Translations under genes and position numbers: made by a program
Notes under the pieces: generated by a model
Seen by the model: only the letters and a program-made list of their open reading frames with translations
Database searches by the model: none
Told to the model about the DNA's origin: nothing
Source: Antedon mediterranea
Taxonomy: Eukaryota > Echinodermata > Crinoidea > Comatulida > Antedonidae
Length of the DNA stretch: 64,000 nucleotides
Direction of reading: 5' to 3'
Assembly (NCBI RefSeq): GCF_964355755.1
Contig: NC_092670.1
Span: 38,675,795-38,739,794 of the forward strand
Part shown: positions 36,398-49,000 of the stretch, in pieces
Position numbering within the stretch: position 1 is the stretch's first letter
Layout of the letters: each line of letters starts with the position of its first letter

Positions 36398-37129
36398 CTG
36401 AAATTAATCGGAGAAGCATTAGCATTAATTTTATGATTAACTTATGGACTTCTGTTCAGGCATATTAATATTTATTGGGTTTAAAAAAATTCTAATCTAA
36501 AGCCTCTCTACAAAAATAAACAGCAAAACAATGAACTATCTTTATATTATAGTGTTGTGTTACGTGTAGCCCGCTAGTAGTAGCCCGCTAGTAGTATAGT
36601 AGCCTATTTATTTTGTATTTATTATATAAATAGGGAATTTGCTTGTTACAGTATAGATAGGTAGACCCTACTACTCTACTAGTACTAGCCTAGAGAAGCC
36701 TATACCCTGATGATACTGTGATAATAATTAATTATAGGCCTAGTTAGAGGCTAGGTCTAGCTAGTTTTTTTAGGGCCTAGGCCTAGGCTGGATTTAGGGC
36801 CTGGTGGGTGGGTTAGTAATGAATGTATACAGCCTATAATATAGGGTAGGGCTAGGCCTAGCTAGGTAATAAATAGGCCTAGAAGGCTAGGCTAGAAAGT
36901 GTAGGGCCTAACTAGGCCTAGCCTCTATCTAGAAATAGTAATAGTAGACTAGGTAAGCTAGTTTAGCATAAATTAACAAATAGGCTAGGCCTAGTACTTG
37001 CCTTTCAAATTTTGCAAAGAACCCCCTCTTTCTTTCTTGTCTTTTTCAGTTGTTGTTTATTAATATTATCTTTTTATCCAATAAAAACAAATTGAGGGCG
37101 CGCTATCTAATGGGAGATTCGATTTCCGC
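36398..37129. other. Divergent RITA1/KYNU spacer, rich in TAGGCCTA
   Basis: A dense cluster of the palindromic octamer TAGGCCTA and relatives occupies about 36720-36990. On the minus strand AAAG/GCAAGT near 36997-37008 would fit a GC-type donor for a RITA1 leader exon; this is speculative. Nothing coding is seen. Confidence 0.5.
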
Positions 37130-37226
37130 CGCCGCCATGCGCCATCAAAACAAAAACATTTACACATTGAGAGCAGAGTTGAGACACCAGTCTGTATTGC
37201 ATTGAGGAGGACCTAGTACTGTAAAG
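37130..37226 (+). promoter_or_regulatory. Probable KYNU promoter and non-coding first exon
   Basis: A GC-rich island carries GCCGCCGCCATGCGCCAT, whose reverse complement contains ATGGCGGC, a YY1-type site common in TATA-less promoters. About 90 bases on is a strong donor CTGTAAAG/GTGAGTG (37226/37227). The matching acceptor would be TTTCAG at 43036-43041, 48 bases before the KYNU ATG, giving a 5.8-kb first intron. The link is inferred. Confidence 0.5.
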
Positions 37227-37877
37227 GTGAGTGTGAAATTAATTAGAGATTCATTTATTTTCAAAGGCATTAGAGAAACATTTGGGATAGATTCAATCAA
37301 TTAATTATATTATTTATCATATTAGGCCTAATAAGTCACTTGTTACACGTAAAGTGATACAATTTATCTTGTTGTATTTAAATCTTTATTTATGAACAAT
37401 ATTAAATAATATTATTTAAATGGAGTGCAGAGGCATGTGATTTTTGAGTTTCTACTACATCTCTGAATTGAGGGTACTGGTATTGGTAGGCCTATCATGA
37501 TTTTATGAAATTACATTTTTTATGAAGGAAATGGGCTATTTGCACAATTAACCATGTGCAGCAGGTTTTAAATCTATATCACCAAAATGGTGACAGTGGC
37601 TTGGACTGCTTTTGTCACATTACTGGCAGCTAGTGACTAGCTAGTGATTTTATATTGCATCATGTTTGTTTAATTTGTTGATTTGTATTATATTTTGTAA
37701 AATGTATCTTTTGCCAAAATAAATAATAATAATCATTATAGGCATGGTCAACAGTGCATGTATAACTTCTTTTCAATCACTATTGACTGTTACTGGTTGA
37801 GCTTACAATATTGATTGGCACTGTTAATGCATTAAATCCATACTTTTTAAGGAAATGACTTTACACGCCTGTCAACT

Positions 37878-39341
37878 GGGTGTGTAGAAAGCGACGACCT
37901 CGAATTGGACGACCCCAACGACCTAGAATTGGACGACCCATAACACGAAACCGACGACCCCTTTTGCCTAGCCTAGGCCTAAGTGTGGTATAACATCCCG
38001 AAGCCGAACATAGCTAAAGATCTTTAAACCATACCTTATATAATACTCGCAAGCAAGCAATTGATTGAAAAAATACAGAAATATCGCCATTTGATACTGA
38101 ATGTGTCGACACGAACAAACGAACAGATATGGAACGCCAAGAGTGCATCATTTTAAAACTGCATTCGACATATTAAAAATAAATTTAAAAGAAACTAGAT
38201 TTGAACTCGTCACTACGGACGAGTTAGGTTATCCGCATCGCAAAACCCACGCGCATGACACCTAAGTTAGAATATTGCGCGCAGAAAAACGATTATGCCA
38301 TTGAAAAAATGTTAGTGAGCCCTCTATTTTGTGTCGCGTCTAAGTGTGTACGGTATACACTATATACTGTATACGTACTACATACAGTGCAGAATAGGTG
38401 AAAATAAGTGACCAAAGTTATTGACGCATTTGAACATGATGACGTCATCACAATTTTAAAAATGGTGAATCATGCGAAAGATAATTGATTGATCTAGACA
38501 ATATAAAAAAATTGAGTGAAATGGAATACAGATAAGTGGAGATGCGCTCTATTAAATTTGACGAGCTATGACAAAAGAGAAAAAAATCCTATATTTTATA
38601 TTCGGGTGGCCATACGATGATGTCACAATGTCCGGTTAGCCATATCAATGCATGATTCGAGAAAAACAACTCATCTACTTCCAGAATATGTAATTTTAAA
38701 AAAGTTCACCACGTAGTTTAGAATTTATGACTGTTTAAAAAAAGGTCTAATTTTGACGATTTTTTGAAGTTTTTCATCAAAAACACGCGCAAATTATCCA
38801 ATTCTACGTGCTCGTGTGACGTGATTTTCAGTCGAAATTGATTGAAAATTCATAAATTTACTAGAAAAGGCTGAAAAAACAAAAATCAAGCAAAAAAAGA
38901 TGTTTTTGCGCTACGTGCGCACGCGCGCGTAAAAAAATTGCGCACGCGTGGGAATTTTTGAAATGCTCAAAATGACATGAAACGCATAGAAAGTTGATTA
39001 GAAATTGATTTTTCGCATTTTGAAATTTCAAACGCGCATGCGCGCGTAACTTTTTGTGAAACATGCCATTTTTAATCCATAAAAAGTTTGCGCATGATCT
39101 CACTTAAATTTTCACAAAGTTTCAATACAAAACAACTTTTAGTTTTTATTCTATGATCAATCATTGAAATTCATGAAATCGCGCGTAACTTACACTGCGC
39201 AACTCCAAAATCGTCCAAAAGCTTGGCTGCACATCTACAGCTATAGGTCAACCTTATGACAAAGTTATACAATCTTATGTTGGCCACAAGATAGAGATGT
39301 GCTGCGAACAAAATTCGGGGAAAGAAAGAAGAATAACATAG

Positions 39342-39375
<34 letters not shown>

Positions 39376-39836
39376 TCCTGACAATAACAAGGGGTTATCC
39401 GCCAAGTGCGGATAACCAATAAATATTATACATTACATGGTTAAACCATGGACGTATAATTACATCTCGTCTTCTTATAACGAACACTAGGGGCCGTTTT
39501 GACCTGGTTTGCCATTTTTATGATATTTCGTGTGCTAATCGAGTCGAATGCAGTTTTAATGATGCACTCTTGGCGTTCCATATCTGTTCATTTGTTCGTG
39601 TCAACACATTCAGTATCAAATGGCGATATTTCTGTATTTTTTCAATCAATTGCTTGCTTGCGATAAGGTATGATTTAAAGATCTTTGGCTATGTTCGACT
39701 TTGGGATGTTATACCACATTAGGCCTAGGCTAGGCTAGGGGTCGTCGGTTTCGTGTTATGGGTCGTCCAATTCTAGGTCGTCCAATTCTAGGTCGTTGGG
39801 GTCGTCCAATTCGAGGTCGTCGCTTTCTACACACCC
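37878..39836. mobile_element. MULE-like element with ~290-bp inverted repeats and 9-bp target duplication
   Basis: Arms 37878-38169 and 39543-39836 are inverted copies (start GGGTGTGTAGAAAGCGACGA; GGACGACC blocks; GATACTGAATGTGT). The right arm has one extra GGACGACCTAGAATT unit. The flanks are CTGTCAACT at 37869-37877 and 39837-39845, an exact 9-bp duplication, which is typical of Mutator-like elements. No transposase is present. The interior is largely a Helitron-like insertion. It sits in the proposed KYNU first intron. Confidence 0.85.
38195..39417 (-). mobile_element. Helitron-like non-autonomous element, copy 3, nested in the MULE
   Basis: Minus-strand 3' end: hairpin ACTCGTCCGTAGTGACGAGT, TCAAAT, CTAG (38198-38195), then host T. 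The opposite end is the hairpin GGTTATCCGC/GCGGATAACC (39393-39417), preceded by a run of about 30 As. It is roughly as long as copy 2 and collinear with it. Being inside the MULE, it inserted later. Confidence 0.7.
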
Positions 39837-41961
39837 CTGTCAACTGAGCACCTAGTAAGTCGATGTGCTAAAAAGACAACATAAATTAAAGGGAAGCTAA
39901 CAGAAGAAAAGTTGGTTTAAAGGTTAGGTGCGGGCAAAAAATATCTATTGGTCATACCTTCCAATAATTATCGATCTATAGTTTCCCATATGTTTCATAA
40001 TTTTTTGGATTTTATTTGTTACACGAGCTTGTTGAAAATAAGCACTTTCTTGTCAGTGTGGGGGGGGGGGGGGATAGTTCAAATTACACAGTAAAATCTC
40101 AAATTTTGTAAATAGGGAGGCATTTTAAAAAGCTATAAAAAATAAACGGTGTGGTAAAAAAAATGTTATCAGATGACTAAATATAAGAAAAATAACTTGA
40201 ATTTTACATTTCTGGTAATTTTATTCAACTTCAGATTTTTATTTTCATGCTACTGTATACAGTAGCAAAAATTATCCACCGTATATCCACCATCTTTTTT
40301 CACCTTCTAGGGAGTCACCAGACATGTTATTACATTAGGTTAATATACCTAACTACTGAAAAAAAAGTCTTCCTGGTTTTTATGGCAGAATTTTGCCAAA
40401 TTTTGTATTTGACCATATTAAGGGAAATTCATGTTTTTTCGTCTTGATTTCTGTTACAAATATTTGATTTATGTAGAATTAATCAGATATTATATTTAAA
40501 AGTCATGCCTGTACCTGAGCTTTAAGATGATGACGGTAGCTTTTAATTTTTGTTGCGATTAAAAGTATGAAGCATCTCTAGAGCTATCATACACACCCCC
40601 ACCACCCCCAACCATCTGCCAAAAAATTCCTTTAGCTCTTTGTACTCAATAAATTAGTGACTTTACTGTGTATGACAACCAATGAAACCCAACCAATTTT
40701 ATCTCAAAGTTTAAGCTTATGGGGCTTTACACTACACTTGTTGGTTTTGTCAACACTTATGGTGCCGTATCAACATTTGACTTATTATACTGGCATACGT
40801 TGACCTTTTGATGATCATACTTTACGACATACCAAAATATGCTGCCATACGTAAAATAAGTTAAGAGTGTAAGTTGTTATAAATTCAGAGCATGTTGAAA
40901 TACGCTGGTACACGTTGGTTGTAAGACTCATTACAGTACGTGCACATAGGCTCAAACACAGATAGGTTAGACATAGACAAAGTTTTTGGTACATAACTTA
41001 TTTGTTCTATCCTAGCCTATTTTAATATCTTAAAAATAAAATATCAAAATTATTTATATTATTTTTTTCATGCTGACAATTTCAGATATACTTTTTGTTT
41101 AGAGAACAACATTAATTATTTTGGTACGTGAACATATTGCTTAATTTTTTTAATAATGTACTGTACACGTTTATCAAAAACCATGAACCAAATTTAATGA
41201 AGTACGTGTCTGTAAAAAAGGTGTTTACGTTTTATACGGTTTATTTCTCGACCTTAATATACTTAACTGTAGTTAATTAGATATAAACTTAAAACTATCA
41301 TAAATACAAGGACAATCATATACATTATGTAAGCTTATATATCATTATGTAAGCTTGAAACTTTAATATTCTTGTGCTCTTCTGATGCTGGTATTGTTGG
41401 CAGACTTCATCAATTTTATTTGTTATTAGATAAGTCATTTACATACATAAAAACAAAAGAGATCCTAAATAGACCTGTAAGTAAGGCACTCCACTTTCTT
41501 AAAATCTGTTTAGAATGATAACAAACGATAATAAACTGGCATACGTTGACCTTTTGATGATCATACTTTACGACATACCAAAATATGCTGCCATACGTAA
41601 AATAAGTTAAGAGTGTAAGTTGTTATAAATTCTACAGAAAACACTAAAGAAATTAGAAAAATAGGCCTAACCATTCATACTGTCTTTGAAAATAATATTT
41701 TCAAAAATCTAATCAAATGAAGTCATGATCAGAGCAATACAATTGTTATATGATTTTTGATTTGAGATTCTTTTGATAAACTTGTACATTAACTTAAATT
41801 AAGCAATATGTTCACGTATAAAAATAATCAATTAATGTCGTTGCCTAAACGAAAAGTATATCTGTAATTATTGATCATGATTAGTTAGAAAAGACAGAAA
41901 CAAATTGGTTATCCTTTAGTCCTAGGATGAAATTTATTTTGGTTTTGTAGGAAAATGTACA
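39837..41961. other. KYNU first intron, left part: identical 98-bp duplicate and an inverted-repeat element
   Basis: A 98-bp sequence beginning ACTGGCATACGTTGACCTTT occurs at 40789-40886 and again at 41535-41632, identical as far as I can read. The second copy lies inside an inverted-repeat pair (arms 41084-41179 and 41771-41863, starting AGATATACTTTT) that looks like a ~780-bp non-coding element. A G-run is at about 40060-40072. Confidence 0.75.
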
Positions 41962-42508
41962 TTTACTGTTCCTTATTGTTGTTTACTGTTAGCAGCCTAA
42001 TAGGCCTAAACCACTAATGTACAGGCAGGAAGGTTATCATTACAGTAGTTAGTTTACTGTTCCTTGTTGTTGTTTACTGTTAGCAGCCTAATAGGCCTAA
42101 ACCACTAATGTACAGGCAGGAAGGTTATCATTACGGTAGTTAGTTTACTGTTCCTTGTTGTTGTTTACTGTTAGCAGCCTAATAGGCCTAAACCACTAAT
42201 GTACAGGCAGGAAGGTTATCATTACGGTAGTTAGTTTACTGTTCCTTGTTGTTGTTTACTGTTAGCAGCCTAATAGGCCTAAACCACTAATGTACAGGCA
42301 GGAAGGTTATCATTACAGTAGTTAGTTTACTGTTCCTTGTTGTTGTTTACTGTTAGCAGCCTAATAGGCCTAAACCACTAATGTACAGGCAGGAAGGTTA
42401 TCATTACGGTAGTTAGTTTACTGTTCCTTGTTGTTGTTTACTGTTAGCAGCCTAATAGGCCTAAACCACTAATGTACAGGCAGGAAGGTTATCATTACGG
42501 TAGTTAGT
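41962..42508. repeat. 91-bp minisatellite, 6 copies
   Basis: Units start TTTACTGTTCCTTGTTGTTG and include TTAGCAGCCTAATAGGCCTA and AGGCAGGAAGGTTATCATTA. Copies differ at only a few positions (ACAGT/ACGGT), so it is a young array. A smaller duplicated unit (ATAATTAGTTAGTTTGTTTAA) follows at about 42553-42660. Confidence 0.95.
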
Positions 42509-43089
42509 TTTTCTACTGTAATTAACGGTAATGTAAGGAAAGAAAATCGATCATAATTAGTTAGTTTGTTTAATAATATGTAATTAACTGTAAAGCACAG
42601 AAAATCATAATTAGTTAGTTTGTTTAATAATATGTAATTAACTGTAAAGCACAGAATACCATAATTACTATTTTTTTAAATAATCTGTAATTATCTATGA
42701 TGGACAGTAATTCTCTCATCGTGGCCTAATAAAGCACCAGATGCACAAATACCATTCTTTCTTAAGAAATTAAACGCCCAATAGATTATCATTTTAATTG
42801 TTGACCATGACGACCTTGACTTACTTACTGAGGTCAAGTTCAAACCAGGTGTTGTCATTAAATGCTGGATAATAAGTAACTTTTTACACTTAGAGTTCTG
42901 GTACTGAACAGAAAACACCAATACTTTGATCTCCTGCTAAGGTTGTGAGTCTATAGTGTTTCAGCTTTCTCTACAAATTCATCAACTGTATAGTTTTTTT
43001 TTAATCGATCATTCACATTTTTCTTTTGCAAAAACTTTCAGATTCCTCTAGTAGCACTCAAATTTATCGTCAAAAAAAATCAAACAAAA

Positions 43090-46000
43090 ATGTCTGAAAA
43101 TGGGAAGCCGAGACGTACCAAGAGACAGCGTACGTCTATCCCAGACAGCCCATCAGATCTTCTGCAAGAAAAGGCGGACAAATTTGGATGCAAAGTGACT
43201 GATAAGGAGTTCCCAGTCAAGATGGACTTGCAGGATCCCATGGCATTCCTACGGGAAGAATTTAAGATTCCAAAAATGAAAGGTTTACCTGAAGGTAAGT
43301 TGTTGCTGATCATCTCAGCCTCCACCTCTACGTTTGTTTAGTTATCCACGTCTGTATTGGTTTAGTTATCCACCTCTGTGTTGGTTTAGTTATCCACCTC
43401 TGTGTTGGTTTAGTTATCCACCTCTGCGTTGGTTCAGTTATCCACCTCTGTGTTGGTTTTATTATCCACCTCTGTGTTGGTTTTATTATCCACCTTTGTG
43501 TTGGTTTTATTGTCCACCTTTGTAAAACAAGTTAAATTTAAAGATGCATTTTTTCCTGAAAAAATAATTATGAAACATTTTTCTGTTGAATATGCAATTT
43601 CAATGTCACATAATAGTTATCCACTTTGACAAAAAATTAGATCAAAAACAAATTTATTTACCTGTAAAAAAACTGTAATGAAACGCAAAGAATAGTCAAG
43701 TTGGCTGCCAGCCAATGGATTTTTGGTTGAATTTAAACATTTATTTTGTCACATTGCTTGTATCTGTAGGCAAGATACTTTACTTACGTTTGCCTCTCTC
43801 CACCCAGGTGTATAAATGGGTACCCGGTTAGATCAAGACACAACTTTGCGCTGATTACTAGCTGCATTATGGAAGTATGTTTCCATACGTGTTTGATCCA
43901 AAAAAATGACTGGGGTAATAATGTTCAGCGCTTAAAGGTTTCATTACATTAGGCGCTATATAAATCTTAAAATCCAGGATATTATTATTATTAACATTAC
44001 TTTTTTTTTTCTACGGAACTGATTAACTTTATTAAAACTACAAAATAACCTAGTTAAAGTCTGATTTAATTATTCTTCATTTTTCATGTTTTTTGGGAAC
44101 AATACATCTTTAAATGTGAAGTATAATACAGAATTATTAGTATCATTTTAATGTTCCCTCTGATACAGTTTAGAAGTTTTCAACCTGTAATTGACATGAC
44201 AAATGATAATACAATCCACTATCCCAATACCGGACACCTTTGGTCTGGCCTAATATGTCTGGTTTTCTGGAAAGTCTGGTATTCAGAATGTGGGTTTAAT
44301 AGTAAAAATGAATTTGGGTCTGTTTGTACTTCAAGAGTTTCCGGTTTTCAGAGAGTCGGGTATTGGGAAAATCAACGTACTATTTACTGAAAATAATAAT
44401 TAACAGACAAAATGCTTAAATTTGTATTTTATCAGTGGACCTATCTTTAGTCGATGGAGAAGAAGATTGTATCTACATGTGTGGTAATTCATTAGGGTTA
44501 ATGCCTAATATGGCAAGACATTATCTCAACAACGAACTGGACAAATGGTCTAATGTGTAAGTAGTGTAATTTTTTCCACTTATTATTTGTTTTAATTAGA
44601 TGTTAGGGAGCTTTTGATTTGCTACGACCATTGACCTGGCTAGGTCATGTCAATCTGTGTGTCGTCGACCTAGAAACCATACAAAATCTGTCAAGAGAGT
44701 GAGGGCACACGTACGGTAAATATCGCTGCAAGCGCATAATGAATTAACATGATATAGTTGTTGTTCGTTGGTCTTCACAAATTGAAAGTTCCTTAAGTAT
44801 TAAATAAGCTCATCGAGATTCAAATCAGACAGCGCCAACTAAAACTTTTCATCTGGCCTTGTTGTACGATGCTGTATGAGTTGGCCTTTAGGGATAGAGT
44901 GAGCGCCCATTTTGCCTACTAAAACCGGCACTGAATATGATATACAGTGTTTCTAGTAATTTTTGGTAACAAAGGATTCTTGTACTACAGTGAGTGTATA
45001 CATCTAAATTAGCAGCTGTTTCAAGACCTCTTGATAAGTAAACCAAATATTTAAACAAATCATACAAACAATTATGGTGAACCAGCATATGAGAAACATA
45101 TTAATTTTAATAATAATGTTTATTCGGTCACCAATGAAAAATAAACAGGAGTGATTGATTGAAATATGTATTTATACTGGGTAACCTCTTCAGTCAAGGA
45201 CTGGTCTCCCAGAGGGCCCAGTTGGTGATCAGTGGCTGTGATGTACTAATACACCGGGGTAACCCCCTACTCGTCTCGAAAGATGTACTAGGTTCTTTAA
45301 AGTGCACACGAGCTAGATGTGTACACTGGACCTACGGTTTATAGTCCTTATCCGAGAAGACTCGTTCTACCACCAGAACCATGGAGTGAGTGAGCCTCGA
45401 ACCCCTGCCGATGTTATGGCTACGTAATTACGGTTCCACTGTCTTAACCGCTCGGCCACTCACTCACTACGAGTGAGAATAGGCTAAAGCCCAAACAGAT
45501 TCTGCACTCACTCCATACAATACAAAATACAGTTAAAATTAACCATATACAAGAAAATTAAACAGTTGTAATACAAATACAGTACAACTATACATACTGT
45601 AACATATAAATGTTTTGTTTTTAGAGCAGCCTTAAAGATGTATTGTCCCCCTGAAAAAATAATTCTTAAAACATTTTTTGTTTAATATTCCATTTTAAAG
45701 TAACATAATAGTTATCCACTTTGACCAAAAATTGGATCGAAAAAAAATGTATTTACCTGAAAAAAATGTAATTTAAAGCAAAAAATGGTCAAATTGGCTG
45801 CCAGCCAAAGGAATATTGGTTGAATTTAACTATTTATTCTGTCATTTTATAAGTGAAAACATGATTTCTTTCGTTTCTTTTTCTATGGATGGAAGTGATT
45901 AACTTTATTAAAACTACAAAATAACATATTCAAAGTCTGATTTAATTAATCTTCATTTTTCATGTTTTTGGAGGACAATACATTTTTAAATATTTTGAGT

Positions 46001-49000
46001 GTTTTCTCAGTAATTTATTTTATCTAGTTTTATTTGTTTTAGCTGAAATAATATAATAAGTCTGACCGGCATATTAAAACGTTATTTTAATGTATTTGTT
46101 TAAAACATTCAATTAATAACTTAATATTGTGCAATTCCTGAAACGTGCTGGTATATTCTCTGAGTGGAATGAATGATGATAGTGTTTTGTCTTTTGTTAA
46201 CTAATAATTAAAAATCAATTTTTAATGGAAAAAATGTAATTGATACCATACGGTGAGGTAAAAAAACAACCTTTTAATTACAACCATTATAATTAAAGAA
46301 TTTTACATTAGACATATTGTATAGTTGCTTTATAATTTTTTAGTCATTTGTAATACAATTCATTTCAGTCCTTGACTGTCGTTTTGTAATATATTTTTAT
46401 ATACCAAATAAATAAATAATTAATTTTTATATGATTGTTTTTTTTTATGGATATACTATCTACTGTACCATATGTTTGTATCACTTACTGTTTTATTTAT
46501 TGTATATATCATATTTAAAATTAAAGAATTTATTTTTATACGGTTAGTTTATAGTTCTAACCTGATTATTTATTTTAAATTTAAAATACCGGTAGTTGTC
46601 TACCATCTTTTGGTATTGCTATTTAAATTGAAGAATGTTGTATTAGACATATTTACATTTGCTGTATATAGTATCATATTTTAATATCTAGCTCTGTCTA
46701 CACTATCAAACTAGTTTGACAAAAAAATGTGATGTGCCCAAATATGGTAGTAGTATGCTTAAATATGGTAGTGATATGACATCATCATGTCCATATATGG
46801 GCACATTTTTTTGTCATATACAATTTAATAGTGTAGACAGCTCTAGAATAATGATGTTTTCTTGATTATGGCAGAGGTGTATATGGACATTTTATGGGTG
46901 AACTGCCATGGACTGAATGTGATTCAAGAATACAGGGAGACATGGCCAGGATAGTGGGTAATGCTATAAATAATTAATTAATTTACAAATTACATATGGC
47001 TGTTAAGCTCTGTCTACACTGTCAAACTAGTGTGAAAAAAAGTGATGTGCCCAAATACGGTACTGATATGCCCATATATGGTAGTGATATGCCCAAATAT
47101 GGTAGTGATATGACATCATCATGTCCATATATGGGCACATCACATTTTTTGGACACATAAAGTTTGATAGTGTAGACAGAGCTTAACAGTGGTAATGAAG
47201 TCAATAATGATGAATGCAATAATTAATAACAATAATAATATTAACATTAGATAAATCATGAATGATTCCACCAAACTTAATAATAACATTGATATTCACA
47301 AATAATAGAGCAAAATACAGAGTAACATAATAAATATACAACTAATAATGAACAAATTAATAATAAATGCAAGAAAGAAACATAAGTGAAAAAAGGAAAT
47401 CACAGCAAAAAAGCTTCAAATTATTAAAATATTCACTAATTATAATAGTTACATTGATAATGATGATCATGATAAAGTTATACTATTATTTAATATGGTT
47501 CATCTCTCCATCTGTCAAGCGCTGCCTTTGTACAGACAAATTCAATTATTTTAAAATTGAAAATTGCTTGTCACTTATATAAAACATAAAAAATATGATA
47601 AAATGGTTAAAATACAAACAGTACGACGCAAAGGGGTAAAACACAAAAGCAACAAATATAAAAATTACATAAAAAGGTTTAAAACATGGTGAAAAGTCAC
47701 ATGGTGAAAAGTCACAGTAGGAACAACAGTACAACAGCTGTAACATTGACAGGACCAAGACCCTATTCTCAACACAAAAAGATGCACTTGGTTCTTTCAA
47801 GTGTACACATTACTGGGCCTCCGTTTTTAAATTGTTATCCAAGTGTACTAGTATACACACAACCACTGTCACACACAGACACTTATAACTCATCATGAGG
47901 CCCCTTCATTGTCAGCATACTCTGTTTAGTATCACCCTCTATAAATAAGGTGAAATGAAAATATGACTTCTGCAACATCTGAATTATGGGAGAGGAGGCT
48001 AATTTTCTGGCTATAGGAGTCAGTTCCCATGCTTTAACCCCATAGCTACTCAACGTCTCTGTGATAGTTAAGCCTCATGATTTTATCCATATATTTGTAG
48101 GTGCCAAGACCAGTGAAGTGGCTGTGATGAACGCACTGACTGTCAATCTCCACTTATTAATGGTGAGTTGTTATTTTTCTCAATAATTTAAGAGTTTTTT
48201 CACAAAGGTGATATGGATGTAAAGTTTTTAGTAGGTGCACTAGTGAAATTAAGAAACCAAAATCTTTATATTTTGAAAGAAATCTGTTTGAGAATTTAAA
48301 CTTTATGAATCCTCTTCTATCTTTATGTTTGAATGTTGTCTGTATACTTTTGTATTGTTTTTAAGAGATGATTCTGCCATATTATGTATGTAATTTATGC
48401 AGTCACAGAATCAGAAAAATTTAGACATTTTTCTCAAGTTAAATATGACAATAACACCAAAAATGTAAACCAATTTGAATTAAAAAATGGTTATTTTTTG
48501 TATTGTAGATTTCATTTTATAAACCAACAGAAACCCGGAAAAAGATCTTAGTGGAATCAAAGGCATTTCCTTCAGATCAGGTAACGATCAAAATTGAATT
48601 AATTTAGTTTGGTGGCTTGCTTACTAATCCCAGAATTCTAGGTTTGAATCCTTGTTCCTCTAACTATTTAACTCATAATCAGAAAGTATGTTAAATGTAT
48701 GTTGGCTTTCGTAGAAACAACCCACCTTTAGTATTTCCCTCTTTTTGTTCTTTCTTTTTTTCATTACTTCTTACATATAAGTTCAATTGTCTTTAATTAA
48801 TGGAGTACCAGGCTCAAATCTTAATAAACAATTCTTTCTGCTCATAACAAATTTTTTGTAAATATATTTCTTTGCAGTACATGATTGAAAGCCAAATAAA
48901 ACTACACGGTGGAAATCCTGAAGATTGTATCATTTATGCAAGCCCAAGAGAGGTACTGTATAAATGCTGTTAAATTTAATACTGTATATTCAAAATAAGG

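Noticed and set aside
43334-43629. Aromatic repeat protein (YPPLCWF)
   Set aside because: Translation of the 24-bp minisatellite in KYNU intron 1.
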